The translations under genes were made by a program, and so were the position numbers. The notes under the pieces are model-generated. The model worked only from the letters and a program-made list of their open reading frames with translations, made no database searches and had not been told where the DNA came from. Source: Lachnoclostridium sp. UBA903 (GTDB taxonomy: Bacteria > Bacillota > Clostridia > Lachnospirales > Lachnospiraceae). Taken from it: DNA of 40,697 nucleotides. The number at the start of each line of letters is the position of its first letter. Position 1 is the first letter of the stretch. Positions 1 through 8,700 of the stretch are shown here, piece by piece. Where the stretch lies: positions 35,034-75,730 of the forward strand of contig DBEP01000009.1 of assembly GCA_002294045.1 (NCBI GenBank), written 5' to 3'.

Positions 1-6
1 TTTTGA

Positions 7-22
7 ATTTTGCAACAGCCCC
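7..22. repeat. Possible terminal inverted repeat of an element outside the window
   Basis: The window opens with ATTTTGCAACAGCCCC. Read on the other strand this is GGGGCTGTTGCAAAAT, a sequence resembling the ends of several insertion sequences and MITEs. Only one end is visible, so the identity of the element, and whether it carries a transposase, cannot be decided here. Confidence 0.3.
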
Positions 23-35
23 TTATATCATATTA

Positions 36-1175
36 TTATGAACGGGGTACCAGGCGGAGTATTTTATCATCTCCCGGGTTTGGCTGCCCTCTGCCGTCCA
101 GATTGCTAGTGGTAAGATACAGGGAGCCGTCTGCTGCCTGATAAGCCTCTCTCAGACGGCCGTATTGACCCTGCAGCAGTCTTTCCAGATTAACAGCTTC
201 CGTACCTTCCTCATTCAGAGTTATTGCCAGCAGCTCCATACCCCGGAGTGCCGAAACAAGTAATCTGCCCATCCAGGGGCCGCCGGTGACAAAGGCAACT
301 CCTGCAGGTGCCCAGGTTTCATCCCCGCTCTGTATAAGAGGTCTTAGAAAACTGTATTCAGGCATTCCTACGTCTCCTATAACAACAGGCCAGCCATAGT
401 TGCCGCCAGGCTGTATGATATTGATTTCATCCCGGGCCGTCTCCCCGTGATCCGAGGCATATAAAACTTTTCTTTCGTTCCAGGCCAGCCCCTGGGGATT
501 CCGGAGACCAAGGGAATAAACCGGTGAGCCCGGAAAGGGATTATCGGGCGGAATGCTGCCGTCGGTTTCGATCCGCAGGATTTTACCGGCCAGGCTGTTT
601 ACATCCTGTGCCAGTCCCCGCATGCCCGCATCTCCGGTAGTTATATACAGATAACCGTCAGGGCCTATCTTAATCCTTCCGCCGTTATGGATACTCCCTC
701 CCGGAATCCGGTCCAGAAGAATTACCTCCTCGGAAGCAGTGTTGTCTTCTATGTGCATCCGCACCACACGGTTATAAACCGTTCCGTTTTCTTCAAAGGT
801 ATACATAAGATAAACAAATCCGTTTGAAAGAAACTCCCTGTCCAAAGCCAGCCCCATAAGTCCGCCTTCCCCTATACTGGTAAAAGGGTACCCAAAAGTG
901 TACACCGGCTCAGGATTCAGGATTCCGTTTTCAATGACCCGCAGATTTCCGCTGCGTTCCGTAAAGTACAGCCTGCCGTCCCGGCTTATGTCTATCGCCC
1001 AGGGAATATATAGATTATCCGCGACTATTTCAACCTGGTAAGGAAAAATCTGGTAAGCATGTATACCTGCCCGGATAAAGTCCTTATTCCGGTACCGGAC
1101 ATTTGCACGGCTTAATATTGCAAAACTTCTGTCAATCATGGCTTGTTTCGTTTTCCCTTCCTTTATGGCCGGCAT
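36..1175 (-). CDS. PQQ-dependent sugar dehydrogenase-fold protein (GSDH family)
   Basis: A 379-residue protein of the glucose/sorbosone dehydrogenase family, a six-bladed beta-propeller that in characterised members oxidises aldose sugars with PQQ. The family pattern is clear from about residue 48 on: an NLYIPWAI opening, FTERSGNLRVI, the HNGGRIKIGPDGYLYITTGDA core with the conserved His, GLRNPQGLAW and ASDHGE. No signal peptide is visible, so the protein is probably cytoplasmic, unlike many relatives. No PQQ synthesis gene is in the window, and PQQ is not typical of obligate anaerobes, so the true substrate and cofactor are open. The start at 1175 lies against a strong hairpin (1174-1221) and has no good Shine-Dalgarno; ATG at 1139 (residue 13) is an alternative, with AAGGAAGGG about 15 nt upstream. 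It follows the LacI-ribokinase gene on the same strand, suggesting sugar metabolism. Confidence 0.8.
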   Translation of the reverse strand: MPAIKEGKTKQAMIDRSFAILSRANVRYRNKDFIRAGIHAYQIFPYQVEIVADNLYIPWAIDISRDGRLYFTERSGNLRVIENGILNPEPVYTFGYPFTSIGEGGLMGLALDREFLSNGFVYLMYTFEENGTVYNRVVRMHIEDNTASEEVILLDRIPGGSIHNGGRIKIGPDGYLYITTGDAGMRGLAQDVNSLAGKILRIETDGSIPPDNPFPGSPVYSLGLRNPQGLAWNERKVLYASDHGETARDEINIIQPGGNYGWPVVIGDVGMPEYSFLRPLIQSGDETWAPAGVAFVTGGPWMGRLLVSALRGMELLAITLNEEGTEAVNLERLLQGQYGRLREAYQAADGSLYLTTSNLDGRGQPNPGDDKILRLVPRS

Positions 1176-1221
1176 TAAACTGCCGCTATCCTTAGTATTA
1201 TATGGAAAGCGGCAGTTTAAT
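1174..1221. promoter_or_regulatory. 14-bp-stem hairpin at the start of the sugar dehydrogenase gene
   Basis: ATTAAACTGCCGCT at 1174-1187 is exactly complementary to AGCGGCAGTTTAAT at 1208-1221, with a 20-nt loop. There is no U-tract on either strand, so it is not a canonical terminator. Its proximal arm touches the annotated ATG at 1175, so it could limit translation start or act as an operator; both are inference. Confidence 0.55.
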
Positions 1222-1287
1222 GTGTCTGTTAAGTTTATCCAATCAAAATTTCCGCAATATTAAGAAACGGAAAATTTCAAAGACATC

Positions 1288-3165
1288 CTATAAAGGATTC
1301 AGTTTACTGACATAAGTCTCCAGGGAATTGCGGTCGATCATGGCGGAAGTCACGCCTTCCCTGGTAATACAGAATCCTGCGGCACAGGTTGCATATTTTA
1401 TGGCTTCTTCTATGGTAAGGTCTTCCGATAAATAGACGGAAAGAGCCGCTATAAACGCATCCGCGGCGCCGGTAGTGTCAACAGGCGTAAAGTCGGCCGC
1501 CGGAAAGTGAATAAACGTACTTTTGCTTCGCAGATAGCATCCGTTATGGCCGGCGGTAAGGATAACATTTTTAACTCCTTGCTCAATAAAATAGGCCGTC
1601 TGTTCTTCCGGTGTATTTAAGCCGGGACATAGATAATTTATCTCCTTCTGATTGGGGACAAAGTAATCCAGCATTCTCAACAGGCGGCTGTTAAGGTTTG
1701 GAACCGCGGAAGGTTTTAGTATAATTTCTATATTATTTTCTTTTGCAATTTCGGCGGTCCGTTCTATGGTTTTTAAAGGAATCTCCGTCTGAATGAGGCA
1801 AAAACGGGCATTTTTAAAGGCGCGGCTGTTTTTATCGATATCTTCCGGTGCCAGACGGTTATTTGCCGCCGGGTAAAAGGTAATGGAACTTTCACCGTCT
1901 TTCAGGATGTGGATGAAGGCTTTTCCGGTATCTGCATATTTGTCACGTGCTATGCCCTGTATATTGACATCATTTTTGTCGAGAAAATCCAGAATCATGG
2001 TTCCTTCATAATCATTTCCGACTTTTCCGATTAAGGTTACTTCCTTTCCTAATTTAGCTACGCCCACGGCCTGGTTAGCGCCTTTTCCGCCGGGAATGAA
2101 CGCACAATGGTCCGCCTCAATACTTTTACCTAGTTGGGGAGATTCTTTTACATTTAAGTTAATATCCATATGGATACTTCCCACGACCACAATATGCCTG
2201 GAGCGTACTGTTCTCGGCATGTCAATACTTACGCTGTCAGGTTCCGGATAATGAAAGGAATGCTCCTTGTGAGGAAGCTTTTCCAATTCCTCGATTAAAT
2301 AATTACAGATGAACTCTCCGTAATTATAATAGGGTATTACAAGATGGGATATTTTTGGATATGTGGTTTCGGCCGGTAAGTCATCCTGAAGGCAGATAAG
2401 GGAAAAATCACGGGGAATTTTCCTATGGAGACGGTCCAGCTGTTCATAAACGGATAAAGCAGTTTCACGGCTGGTGCAGATGGCTGCGGTAAATTCATTA
2501 ATCAGCAAGGTTTCGATTAAATGAGAATCGATATGGTCAATACGCATGGATTCCGTATAAGGAATCAGGTTGTGAATCAGACATTGTCTGAAACCGTTAA
2601 AAAAAGAACTTTCCTGCTTCAACCGGGGAGACGGGAAATAAGCTATCTTTTGGTGTTTATTCTGAATTAATTTTTCGGTGGCCAATTCGCCCAGTCTGGC
2701 AAAATCTATATGAATGGCGGAGGAATTCCTGTCGCCATTGATACAGACATAGGGAATACCGTTTTCCGATAGCTGTTTCCGGCTGATTTCGGAATTGCCG
2801 TCAAATTGCTCCCAGATGATTCCGTCAATTCTGTTTTTACAGAGGGCCGTAATGGATTTCAGTTCTTCTTCCGCAGAATGCATGTATACCAGGGTGACCT
2901 GATAATTCAGGGACCTGGCCCTGTTGATAATACCGTTGATTAAGGGAAGATTAGCGGAAGCTTCGGTTAACAGGACGGCAATACAAAAGGTTCTTGCCGA
3001 CGTGGTATTCTTCACGAAGGAATAGGGAGAATAATTGTAATCCTTTACTATCTTCAGGACACGGTTTCTGGTTTCAATGTTAATATTCTCATCCTTGCCG
3101 TTAACGATTTTAGAAACGGTTGATACGGAAACTCCGGCTAATTGGGCTATTTCTTTTATCGTCAT
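1288..3165 (-). CDS. LacI-family regulator fused to a ribokinase-type sugar kinase
   Basis: A 625-residue two-function protein. Residues 1-55 are a LacI helix-turn-helix (MTIKEIAQLAGVSVSTVSKI), 60-320 a periplasmic-binding-like sensor domain, and about 325-620 a PfkB/ribokinase domain. The kinase shows the opening VVVGSIHMDINLNV, the PGGKGANQAVGVAKLG substrate motif and a C-terminal DTTGAADAF motif. That last motif keeps the catalytic Asp but has GAAD instead of the usual GAGD anion hole. The start at 3165 is chosen because GGAGG sits 5 nt upstream and the LacI domain begins there; the open frame continues further but without support. Such a fusion could sense a sugar and phosphorylate it, tying transcription to kinase flux. 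The regulated genes are not identified; the downstream sugar dehydrogenase is a candidate. Confidence 0.9.
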   Translation of the reverse strand: MTIKEIAQLAGVSVSTVSKIVNGKDENINIETRNRVLKIVKDYNYSPYSFVKNTTSARTFCIAVLLTEASANLPLINGIINRARSLNYQVTLVYMHSAEEELKSITALCKNRIDGIIWEQFDGNSEISRKQLSENGIPYVCINGDRNSSAIHIDFARLGELATEKLIQNKHQKIAYFPSPRLKQESSFFNGFRQCLIHNLIPYTESMRIDHIDSHLIETLLINEFTAAICTSRETALSVYEQLDRLHRKIPRDFSLICLQDDLPAETTYPKISHLVIPYYNYGEFICNYLIEELEKLPHKEHSFHYPEPDSVSIDMPRTVRSRHIVVVGSIHMDINLNVKESPQLGKSIEADHCAFIPGGKGANQAVGVAKLGKEVTLIGKVGNDYEGTMILDFLDKNDVNIQGIARDKYADTGKAFIHILKDGESSITFYPAANNRLAPEDIDKNSRAFKNARFCLIQTEIPLKTIERTAEIAKENNIEIILKPSAVPNLNSRLLRMLDYFVPNQKEINYLCPGLNTPEEQTAYFIEQGVKNVILTAGHNGCYLRSKSTFIHFPAADFTPVDTTGAADAFIAALSVYLSEDLTIEEAIKYATCAAGFCITREGVTSAMIDRNSLETYVSKLNPL

Positions 3166-3272
3166 AAAGACCTCCAAAAATATCCATAAGATTATACTCA
3201 TTATCATATATGGAGGCTGAAAAGTCAATAGCCGCCCATTTATTTACAGCAGACAAGAACCTAAAATTACAG

Positions 3273-3620
3273 TCAATTATGATGTGTTTGCAGCATATCG
3301 CAGTAGACATAAAGTTTCTGGACACCGTTTTCCAGAATATAATAGTGCCGTATGTAAGGAATAAGCAGGATAATAAACAATCCGGTTATGAGATATAATC
3401 CTGTATTTTGCATAAAGAACGAAGACATGGCGGAAATTATGGCCAGCATTGCAAAAAGGGCGGTTACAATAAGGTGAATCAGCCGTTCATGCTGAAAAAA
3501 ACCGATTTGTATCAGCAGTTCGCTTTTTAATTTATCCAGTTCTTTTTCAGATAAATCGGGGGATTCCGCCGTATTAAGAGACTCCATATATTGCAGATAT
3601 TTTACCAGCCTTTCTTCCAT
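3273..3620 (-). CDS. Small two-helix membrane protein, unknown function
   Basis: A 115-residue protein starting MEERLVKYLQYMESL, with GGGAGGTGA 6-7 nt upstream of ATG 3620. The first 45 residues are hydrophilic and helical. Two adjacent hydrophobic segments follow (LIVTALFAMLAIISAMSSFF and LYLITGLFIILLIPYI, roughly residues 48-68 and 73-90), then a short cytosolic tail ending YVYCDMLQTHHN. I recognise no family; it resembles the many small Clostridia membrane proteins of unknown role. A near-consensus promoter (3669-3697) drives it as a single gene. Confidence 0.75.
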   Translation of the reverse strand: MEERLVKYLQYMESLNTAESPDLSEKELDKLKSELLIQIGFFQHERLIHLIVTALFAMLAIISAMSSFFMQNTGLYLITGLFIILLIPYIRHYYILENGVQKLYVYCDMLQTHHN

Positions 3621-3668
3621 AAAAATCACCTCCCGTACTATTAATTTATATGGCCGTTCTTTACCGGT

Positions 3669-3697
3669 ATTATAACATAGACGGAAGTAAATGTAAA
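3669..3697 (-). promoter_or_regulatory. Sigma-A-type promoter of the small membrane protein gene
   Basis: On the minus strand TTTACA (3692-3697) and TATAAT (3669-3674) are separated by exactly 17 nt. The implied transcript begins near 3662, about 40 nt before the ATG at 3620. Confidence 0.65.
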
Positions 3698-3840
3698 ATA
3701 AACGGGCATCGGCGGAACGGCAAACAAATATCCTGCGTGTCCGTGCGGCAATTATATGCTGCAAGGTACTGGTATTCGAAAGTTCATAATGCTATAATAA
3801 AAACAGATGAATTGGAAAATTTATCTTTGGCATTCATATT

Positions 3841-3967
3841 TTTTATTCAATAGGAAATTGGGTCCTATTGAATAAAACCCGACAGGGGATGCGCATGACG
3901 CGCTATGGAAATTTGTCACTTAGGTGACAGCGCGTCAGCGCCGGAGTCTGGCAAGCCAGACTCTTTG
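3841..3967 (+). repeat. Structured repeat element, copy 1
   Basis: A block of about 125 nt shared with 40585-40697. In order it has a 14-bp hairpin (TTTATTCAATAGGA pairing with TCCTATTGAATAAA), a short CCC/GGG hairpin, a long stem GACGCGC/GCGCGTC enclosing a GTCAC-TTAG-GTGAC hairpin, and a final AGAGTCTG/CCAGACTCT-type hairpin. Copies differ mainly in loops or by paired changes, as expected for a structured RNA or a mobile palindromic element. Copy 1 ends 26 nt before the sensor kinase start, so it may form its leader. It has no reading frame of its own. Confidence 0.7.
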
Positions 3968-3993
3968 TTATAATGGAAAAGGGGTTTGGTTCA

Positions 3994-5844
3994 GTGGCTG
4001 CAGAGCATAAAAAGAAAAGGTATAAGAAAAGCAGGCTGGGATTGCGGAAATTTATGGGTTTTACCTCCATGCACTCCATGTTAATGCTTACCATAGTAAT
4101 TGTTTTTATTGTATCGATGGGAATGTGGTATCTGGTACATAATTATGTTGCAAAGGTAAACCGTGAGCTTTATGATATCCAAAATGATTCTGCGGACCTG
4201 TATATTTCCGGCATTGAGGATAAGCTGTCAAACTATGTTACCGCTATGGGAGTGGTTTCCATGAGCAATGATTTACGGGACAATATATTTAATGATAAGG
4301 TCAGCCGTTCCGAAATGGTTATTCTCGGCAAGGAGTTAGGGCAGAGAATAAATGAAATGACTTTTTTCCTTTATCAGTCCCGGGATGTTATCGGCCAGAG
4401 GCTGTATACCTATCTGCCCGCAGACGGTTATTATTTCTGGGATATTAATAAAATTAAAGAGGAAGACTGGTTTAAGGAGCTGGCGCAGAGCAGCCCCCGG
4501 TGGTGGTACAGCTATTCCACCGTGACACATACCAACCACCTGACACTGGCCGGAATCATTAATAATTACAACTCAAATTCAGATGCATGGGGACAAGGTT
4601 ACTGCTGCCAGACCATAACGGTGGATACCGGTACTTTATTTAAACCTCATGAGGGTTCCGAAACAGTGGTATTTATGTTTGATAACGGAACCGGCAATAT
4701 TATATATGAGTATTCCCCCCTGCTGCAGGAGAATGAAAAAAATACCCTGCTGGACCAGATGAATGAAATATATAAAAATACCCTGCATGATGGTAAATTA
4801 AAGGAAAAGGTTGAATTTACCAATGTTAAGGGGAAAGCGGAACAATATAACATATTAACCAGGCAGATTTCTTCCATCGATGTTACGGCTGCGGTTTTGT
4901 TTAACCCCAAGCAGATGGAAAAGGCTGACGGAACCGGTGCAATTTACGGAACCGTCATTTTGCTTTTCTGCATGATGTTTCTGCTTATAATGTCCAACTG
5001 GCTTTATCAGAAAAAATTGAATATCCTCATCAGCAGGATGGATAAATTTGACGAAAAAGACGTACAGCTGCCTGAGCCTATCGGAGGGAAGGATGAGCTG
5101 GCACGGATCGACAGACACCTTTTAAAGATGCAAAGGCGTATCCAGACCCTGATACAGGAGGAATATACGGCCAAAATGCAGGTGATGGCGGCCCATCAGC
5201 AGGCACTGATTGCCTGTATTAATCCTCACTTTCTTTATAATACATTGAATACGATTTCAGCAATGGCGTGTGTGGAGGGAGCGGACAGTATCAGTGAAAT
5301 GATTTCCGCGCTTTCTTCCATGTTCCGCTATTCCTCGGATGTAACCAGGCAGAATGTCACTCTGAAGGATGAACTCGGAAATATTTCGGATTATCTGTAT
5401 ATCCAGAGCATCCGGTATCAGAATGCCTTTACTTATCGTGTGGATATTAAAGAAACACTTTATGATTATCAGATTCCTAAGCTTATACTACAGCCCTTGA
5501 TAGAAAATGCTTTTAAGCATGGATTTAAGAACCGGATGACAGAACGGGAAGGTGACAGGCAGATTCATGTATCGGCGGTGAAGAAGACAGAAGCACTCAT
5601 TATTTCCATACGGGATAACGGGAAGGGGATTTCAGCCGAAAAACTTTCGGCCATACAGGAATATATTGCGGAATCGGAATCTAAAATGACAGCCACTGTC
5701 TGGAATAATGGGAGCATGGGGCTGTTAAATGTCCATCACCGGATACGTTTGCAGTACGGTATGGAATATGGTCTGCAAATAATAAGTGAAGGAGACGGAA
5801 AGGGGGTGTGTGTATCCGTACGGATACCCTGCAGTAAGGGTTAA
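3994..5844 (+). CDS. YesM-type sensor histidine kinase
   Basis: The membrane sensor of a two-component pair, 616 residues from the GTG at 3994. That start has GGAAAAGGGG nine nt upstream; an in-frame ATG at 3973 lacks a ribosome site. Transmembrane helix 1 is at about 29-49 and helix 2 at about 318-338, with a roughly 270-residue extracellular sensor between, a HAMP-like linker, then the His_kinase (PF06580) segment INPHFLYNTLNT with the phosphorylated His near 412. The HATPase domain has an N-box LIENAFKHGF (about 503-512), RDNGKGI and GSMGLLNVHHR. Kinases of this class usually sense extracellular oligosaccharides and control the neighbouring Lpl-type ABC operon, which fits the genes that follow. 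The response regulator starts 24 nt downstream. Confidence 0.93.
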   Translation: MAAEHKKKRYKKSRLGLRKFMGFTSMHSMLMLTIVIVFIVSMGMWYLVHNYVAKVNRELYDIQNDSADLYISGIEDKLSNYVTAMGVVSMSNDLRDNIFNDKVSRSEMVILGKELGQRINEMTFFLYQSRDVIGQRLYTYLPADGYYFWDINKIKEEDWFKELAQSSPRWWYSYSTVTHTNHLTLAGIINNYNSNSDAWGQGYCCQTITVDTGTLFKPHEGSETVVFMFDNGTGNIIYEYSPLLQENEKNTLLDQMNEIYKNTLHDGKLKEKVEFTNVKGKAEQYNILTRQISSIDVTAAVLFNPKQMEKADGTGAIYGTVILLFCMMFLLIMSNWLYQKKLNILISRMDKFDEKDVQLPEPIGGKDELARIDRHLLKMQRRIQTLIQEEYTAKMQVMAAHQQALIACINPHFLYNTLNTISAMACVEGADSISEMISALSSMFRYSSDVTRQNVTLKDELGNISDYLYIQSIRYQNAFTYRVDIKETLYDYQIPKLILQPLIENAFKHGFKNRMTEREGDRQIHVSAVKKTEALIISIRDNGKGISAEKLSAIQEYIAESESKMTATVWNNGSMGLLNVHHRIRLQYGMEYGLQIISEGDGKGVCVSVRIPCSKG

Positions 5845-5867
5845 TCATATATTTGGAGGAAAAAAGT

Positions 5868-7466
5868 GTGCTTAGTATTTTAATAGCGGATGACGAAAAA
5901 TTGGCCCGCGAGGATATTTTGTATAAGGTAAGCCGGAGCGGGTTCTTTTTTAAGTGGGTGATAGAGGCCTCTTCGGCAGAGGAGGCAATTGATATGATCA
6001 AAGAACATAAACCCGACATTCTTCTCACAGATATCAGGATGGGAGAAATGAGCGGAATTGATTTGGTGAGGGCTGCGAGGAACGCCTTGCCGGAAATTGT
6101 CTCTATTTTGATTTCGGGATATCCGGAATTCTCTTTTGCTAAAGAAGCCATTGCGCTGGATGTGATAGAATATCTTCTCAAGCCGGTAAGACAGGAGGAG
6201 TTGACGGCGGCTTTAACTAAGGCGGTAGCAAAAGGAATGCACCAGAGAAATTTATTTCAGATTCCGGTAAATTATGAGAAAACAGTGGATGACTTACTGG
6301 ATGAGAGGCAGAAGGAGCAGCTATTTGCTTTTTTAAACGGCCTGGAAACAAACCTTGATTTCCCAATGGCAGTCTTATTCCCGGAAAATACCAAATTTTA
6401 TCAAATAGGTATTTTCCGGTTATCTGTTAACCGGGCGGGAGAAGGTGAAAAAATATATGACAGGCCGTATTATGACAAACTGCGTCAGCTTGTCCGGGAT
6501 ACCATACGAAAGATTGGCGGACATTGGTTCCTTACCTTTAATAATTTTGCTCAGAATCAGCAGATTACCGTAATTGCAGCTTCTTCCGATTCAAAATACG
6601 GGAAAGCGGAAGAAGGGCTTATGAAAAACTTTGAAGAGATACACCGCCAGGTTTTAAACCGGCTGGATGTTGTATTGCATGTGGGAGTATCCAAAATGGC
6701 AGACTCCGTGTCCGGATCACTTCTGACACAAGCCAGACAGGCACTTGATTTACGGCTTTCTTTGGAATGCGGACCAGGCGGACGGTTATTTTACTGGGGG
6801 GAATGGGAAAAGCTTGCTTCGGCCAATCTGCCGGAGGAGGATTTTAAGCTGTACCAAAGCCTGTTATCCGCAGGAGATCTGAAGCAGACGCTTTTCACCG
6901 TCAGAAGGATTTTTTCTTCGGAGGTACCGGGTATGGCAATGCATATACGTATGCTGTATGTGGAGCTGATTTGTATCCTGGCCCGCACCTGCATAAAAAA
7001 AGTGGGAGGCAGCGTGGTTTCCATGCTTGGCCCCGAGTGTTTATCCGGCGGGATTATTGACCAGTTTTCCGACAGGGAAGAACTGACTGAAAGCCTGTGC
7101 AGAACAATAACCACGGCACTCAGCCAGTGGATGGCGGTGACTGCGGATGCCAGGTCGGTTCTGCTGATAGTAAAAAATTATGTGGAAAATAATTTCACCA
7201 ACAGTGAATTATGTACCAATTTTTTATCAAAACAATTCTGTATTTCGTTGGGTTATCTTTCGGCTTCTTACAAAAAGGAGTTTAATGTTACGATTTCCAA
7301 GCAAATTATTAACCTGAGAATGGATTACGCCAAAAAGCTGCTGAAAGAGACGAGAATGAGTATTCTTGACATAGCGGATAACTGCGGGTTTAATAATTTA
7401 AGCTATTTTATGCGGACCTTTAAGAAACACATAGGATGCACCCCTAACGAATTCCGTGAAAATTAA
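5868..7466 (+). CDS. YesN-type response regulator (REC plus AraC DNA-binding domain)
   Basis: The partner of the upstream kinase, 532 residues from GTG 5868 (GGAGG eight nt upstream; a TTG at 5853 is in frame but is too close to the Shine-Dalgarno). The receiver domain occupies residues 1-120, with acidic ADDEK, phospho-acceptor Asp55 in LLTDIRMG, and the K in YLLKPV. A long middle region of the YesN type follows, then a C-terminal pair of AraC helix-turn-helix motifs (LCTNFLSKQFCISLGYLSAS and ILDIADNCGFNNLSYFMRTF, last 100 residues). It probably activates the permease, lipoprotein and glycosidase genes beginning at 7703. A strong terminator directly follows. Confidence 0.93.
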   Translation: MLSILIADDEKLAREDILYKVSRSGFFFKWVIEASSAEEAIDMIKEHKPDILLTDIRMGEMSGIDLVRAARNALPEIVSILISGYPEFSFAKEAIALDVIEYLLKPVRQEELTAALTKAVAKGMHQRNLFQIPVNYEKTVDDLLDERQKEQLFAFLNGLETNLDFPMAVLFPENTKFYQIGIFRLSVNRAGEGEKIYDRPYYDKLRQLVRDTIRKIGGHWFLTFNNFAQNQQITVIAASSDSKYGKAEEGLMKNFEEIHRQVLNRLDVVLHVGVSKMADSVSGSLLTQARQALDLRLSLECGPGGRLFYWGEWEKLASANLPEEDFKLYQSLLSAGDLKQTLFTVRRIFSSEVPGMAMHIRMLYVELICILARTCIKKVGGSVVSMLGPECLSGGIIDQFSDREELTESLCRTITTALSQWMAVTADARSVLLIVKNYVENNFTNSELCTNFLSKQFCISLGYLSASYKKEFNVTISKQIINLRMDYAKKLLKETRMSILDIADNCGFNNLSYFMRTFKKHIGCTPNEFREN

Positions 7467-7500
7467 CGAAGAATTTTTGCATCTATTTTATCAATATGGT

Positions 7501-7540
7501 AAAAAAGCTCTTAAATGATATATCATTTAAGAGCTTTTTT
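7501..7540 (+). terminator. Rho-independent terminator after the two-component genes
   Basis: AAAGCTCTTAAATGAT pairs with ATCATTTAAGAGCTTT in a nearly loop-free hairpin followed by TTTTTT. It separates the regulator pair from the transport and enzyme genes, so the two groups are transcribed apart. Confidence 0.85.
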
Positions 7541-7654
7541 GGTTAATATCACGATGAAAATGAAAATAGTGCATAAAAATTCAAAAAATAGTTGATATTC
7601 ACAAAATTGGAGGTGTAGTAAACTTAATACAGTCAAGTTAATAAAAGCATGCTA

Positions 7655-7660
7655 TATAAT
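7655..7660 (+). promoter_or_regulatory. Probable -10 box of the sugar transport operon
   Basis: TATAAT stands 43 nt before the first permease ATG. The position 17 nt upstream (GTCAAG) is a poor -35, which is usual for a promoter needing an activator such as the adjacent AraC-type regulator. The activator site itself is not recognisable. Confidence 0.45.
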
Positions 7661-7702
7661 GTTTGCATTAAGAAAGGATAAGATAAACGAGAAGGAACAT
7701 TT

Positions 7703-8683
7703 ATGCTTTTATCGCGAAGAAAGGAGAGAAATCTTGTGAAAACTAGCATGACAGTTTTGACAGCCAGGCCGGTGCCAATAAGAAAATTGTGGCAGAAGAT
7801 AAAAAAACACAAGGTGCTGTATCTGTTTATCCTTCCATGTGTGATATGGCTGCTGGTATTTTGCTATTATCCCATGTATGGTGCGCTTCTGGCTTTCAAA
7901 TCGTATAATTACAATCTGGGGATTTTAGGAAGCCCCTGGGTGGGGTTTAAGAACTTTGAGGAGTTCATGAAATCACCGGAGTTCTGGATAGTTATGAAAA
8001 ATACGGTTATTATCAGCGGACTTAAAATACTTTTTGGTTTTCCTGCGCCGATTTTTTTGGCATTATTGCTGAATGAGGTAAAAGCAAAAAAGTTCAAACG
8101 AACGGTACAGACCATGAGCTACCTGCCGAATTTTGTGTCCTGGGTAGTTGTTGTCAGCCTGATGACCGTTATTTTTACGCCGTATGGAGGTATCGTAAAC
8201 AACGTAAGGAAAGACCTGGGTCTTGACTCTGTTTTTTTTATGGGGGAAAGAGGGTTTTTCTATCCCATGGTGGTATTATCCGATATCTGGAAAAATGCCG
8301 GATGGGGCTCCATTATTTATCTCTCGGCTCTTTCCGGGGTAAGCCAGGAATTATACGAGGCTGCTACGGTGGACGGAGCGGGCCACTTAAAATGTACCTG
8401 GCATATCACGCTTCCTTCCATAAAAGGAACAATCGGCATTATGTTCATATTTGCCGTCGGCGGTATTTTAAATGCCGGATTTGACCAGGTTCTTTTATTG
8501 CAGCAGCCGGCCAATAATCAGATTTCGGAGATTCTGGATACCTTTGTTTTAAAGACGGGCCTGAATTACGGACGGTTTGAGTATGCAACGGCGATTGGAC
8601 TCTTTAAATCCGTTTTTGCATTTTTATTGATGGCATTGACAAATAAGATTTCAAAGAAATTTATGGATGTGGGCATTTGGTAA
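7703..8683 (+). CDS. LplB-type sugar ABC transporter permease
   Basis: The first inner-membrane subunit of a carbohydrate ABC importer, 326 residues. It opens with a basic cytoplasmic segment and a first helix YLFILPCVIWLLVFCYYP that matches the LplB/YtePermease style (PMYGALLAFKSY). The EAA loop EAATVDGAGHLKCTWHITLP contacts the ATPase. As usual for this family, no ATPase gene is present; a shared MsmX-type ATPase encoded elsewhere would power it. ATG 7703 has AAGGA six nt upstream; a GTG at 7736 with AAAGGAG is a possible second start. It is followed with a 17-nt gap by the second permease. Confidence 0.92.
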   Translation: MLLSRRKERNLVKTSMTVLTARPVPIRKLWQKIKKHKVLYLFILPCVIWLLVFCYYPMYGALLAFKSYNYNLGILGSPWVGFKNFEEFMKSPEFWIVMKNTVIISGLKILFGFPAPIFLALLLNEVKAKKFKRTVQTMSYLPNFVSWVVVVSLMTVIFTPYGGIVNNVRKDLGLDSVFFMGERGFFYPMVVLSDIWKNAGWGSIIYLSALSGVSQELYEAATVDGAGHLKCTWHITLPSIKGTIGIMFIFAVGGILNAGFDQVLLLQQPANNQISEILDTFVLKTGLNYGRFEYATAIGLFKSVFAFLLMALTNKISKKFMDVGIW

Positions 8684-8700
8684 AGGATGGAGGTTATGCT

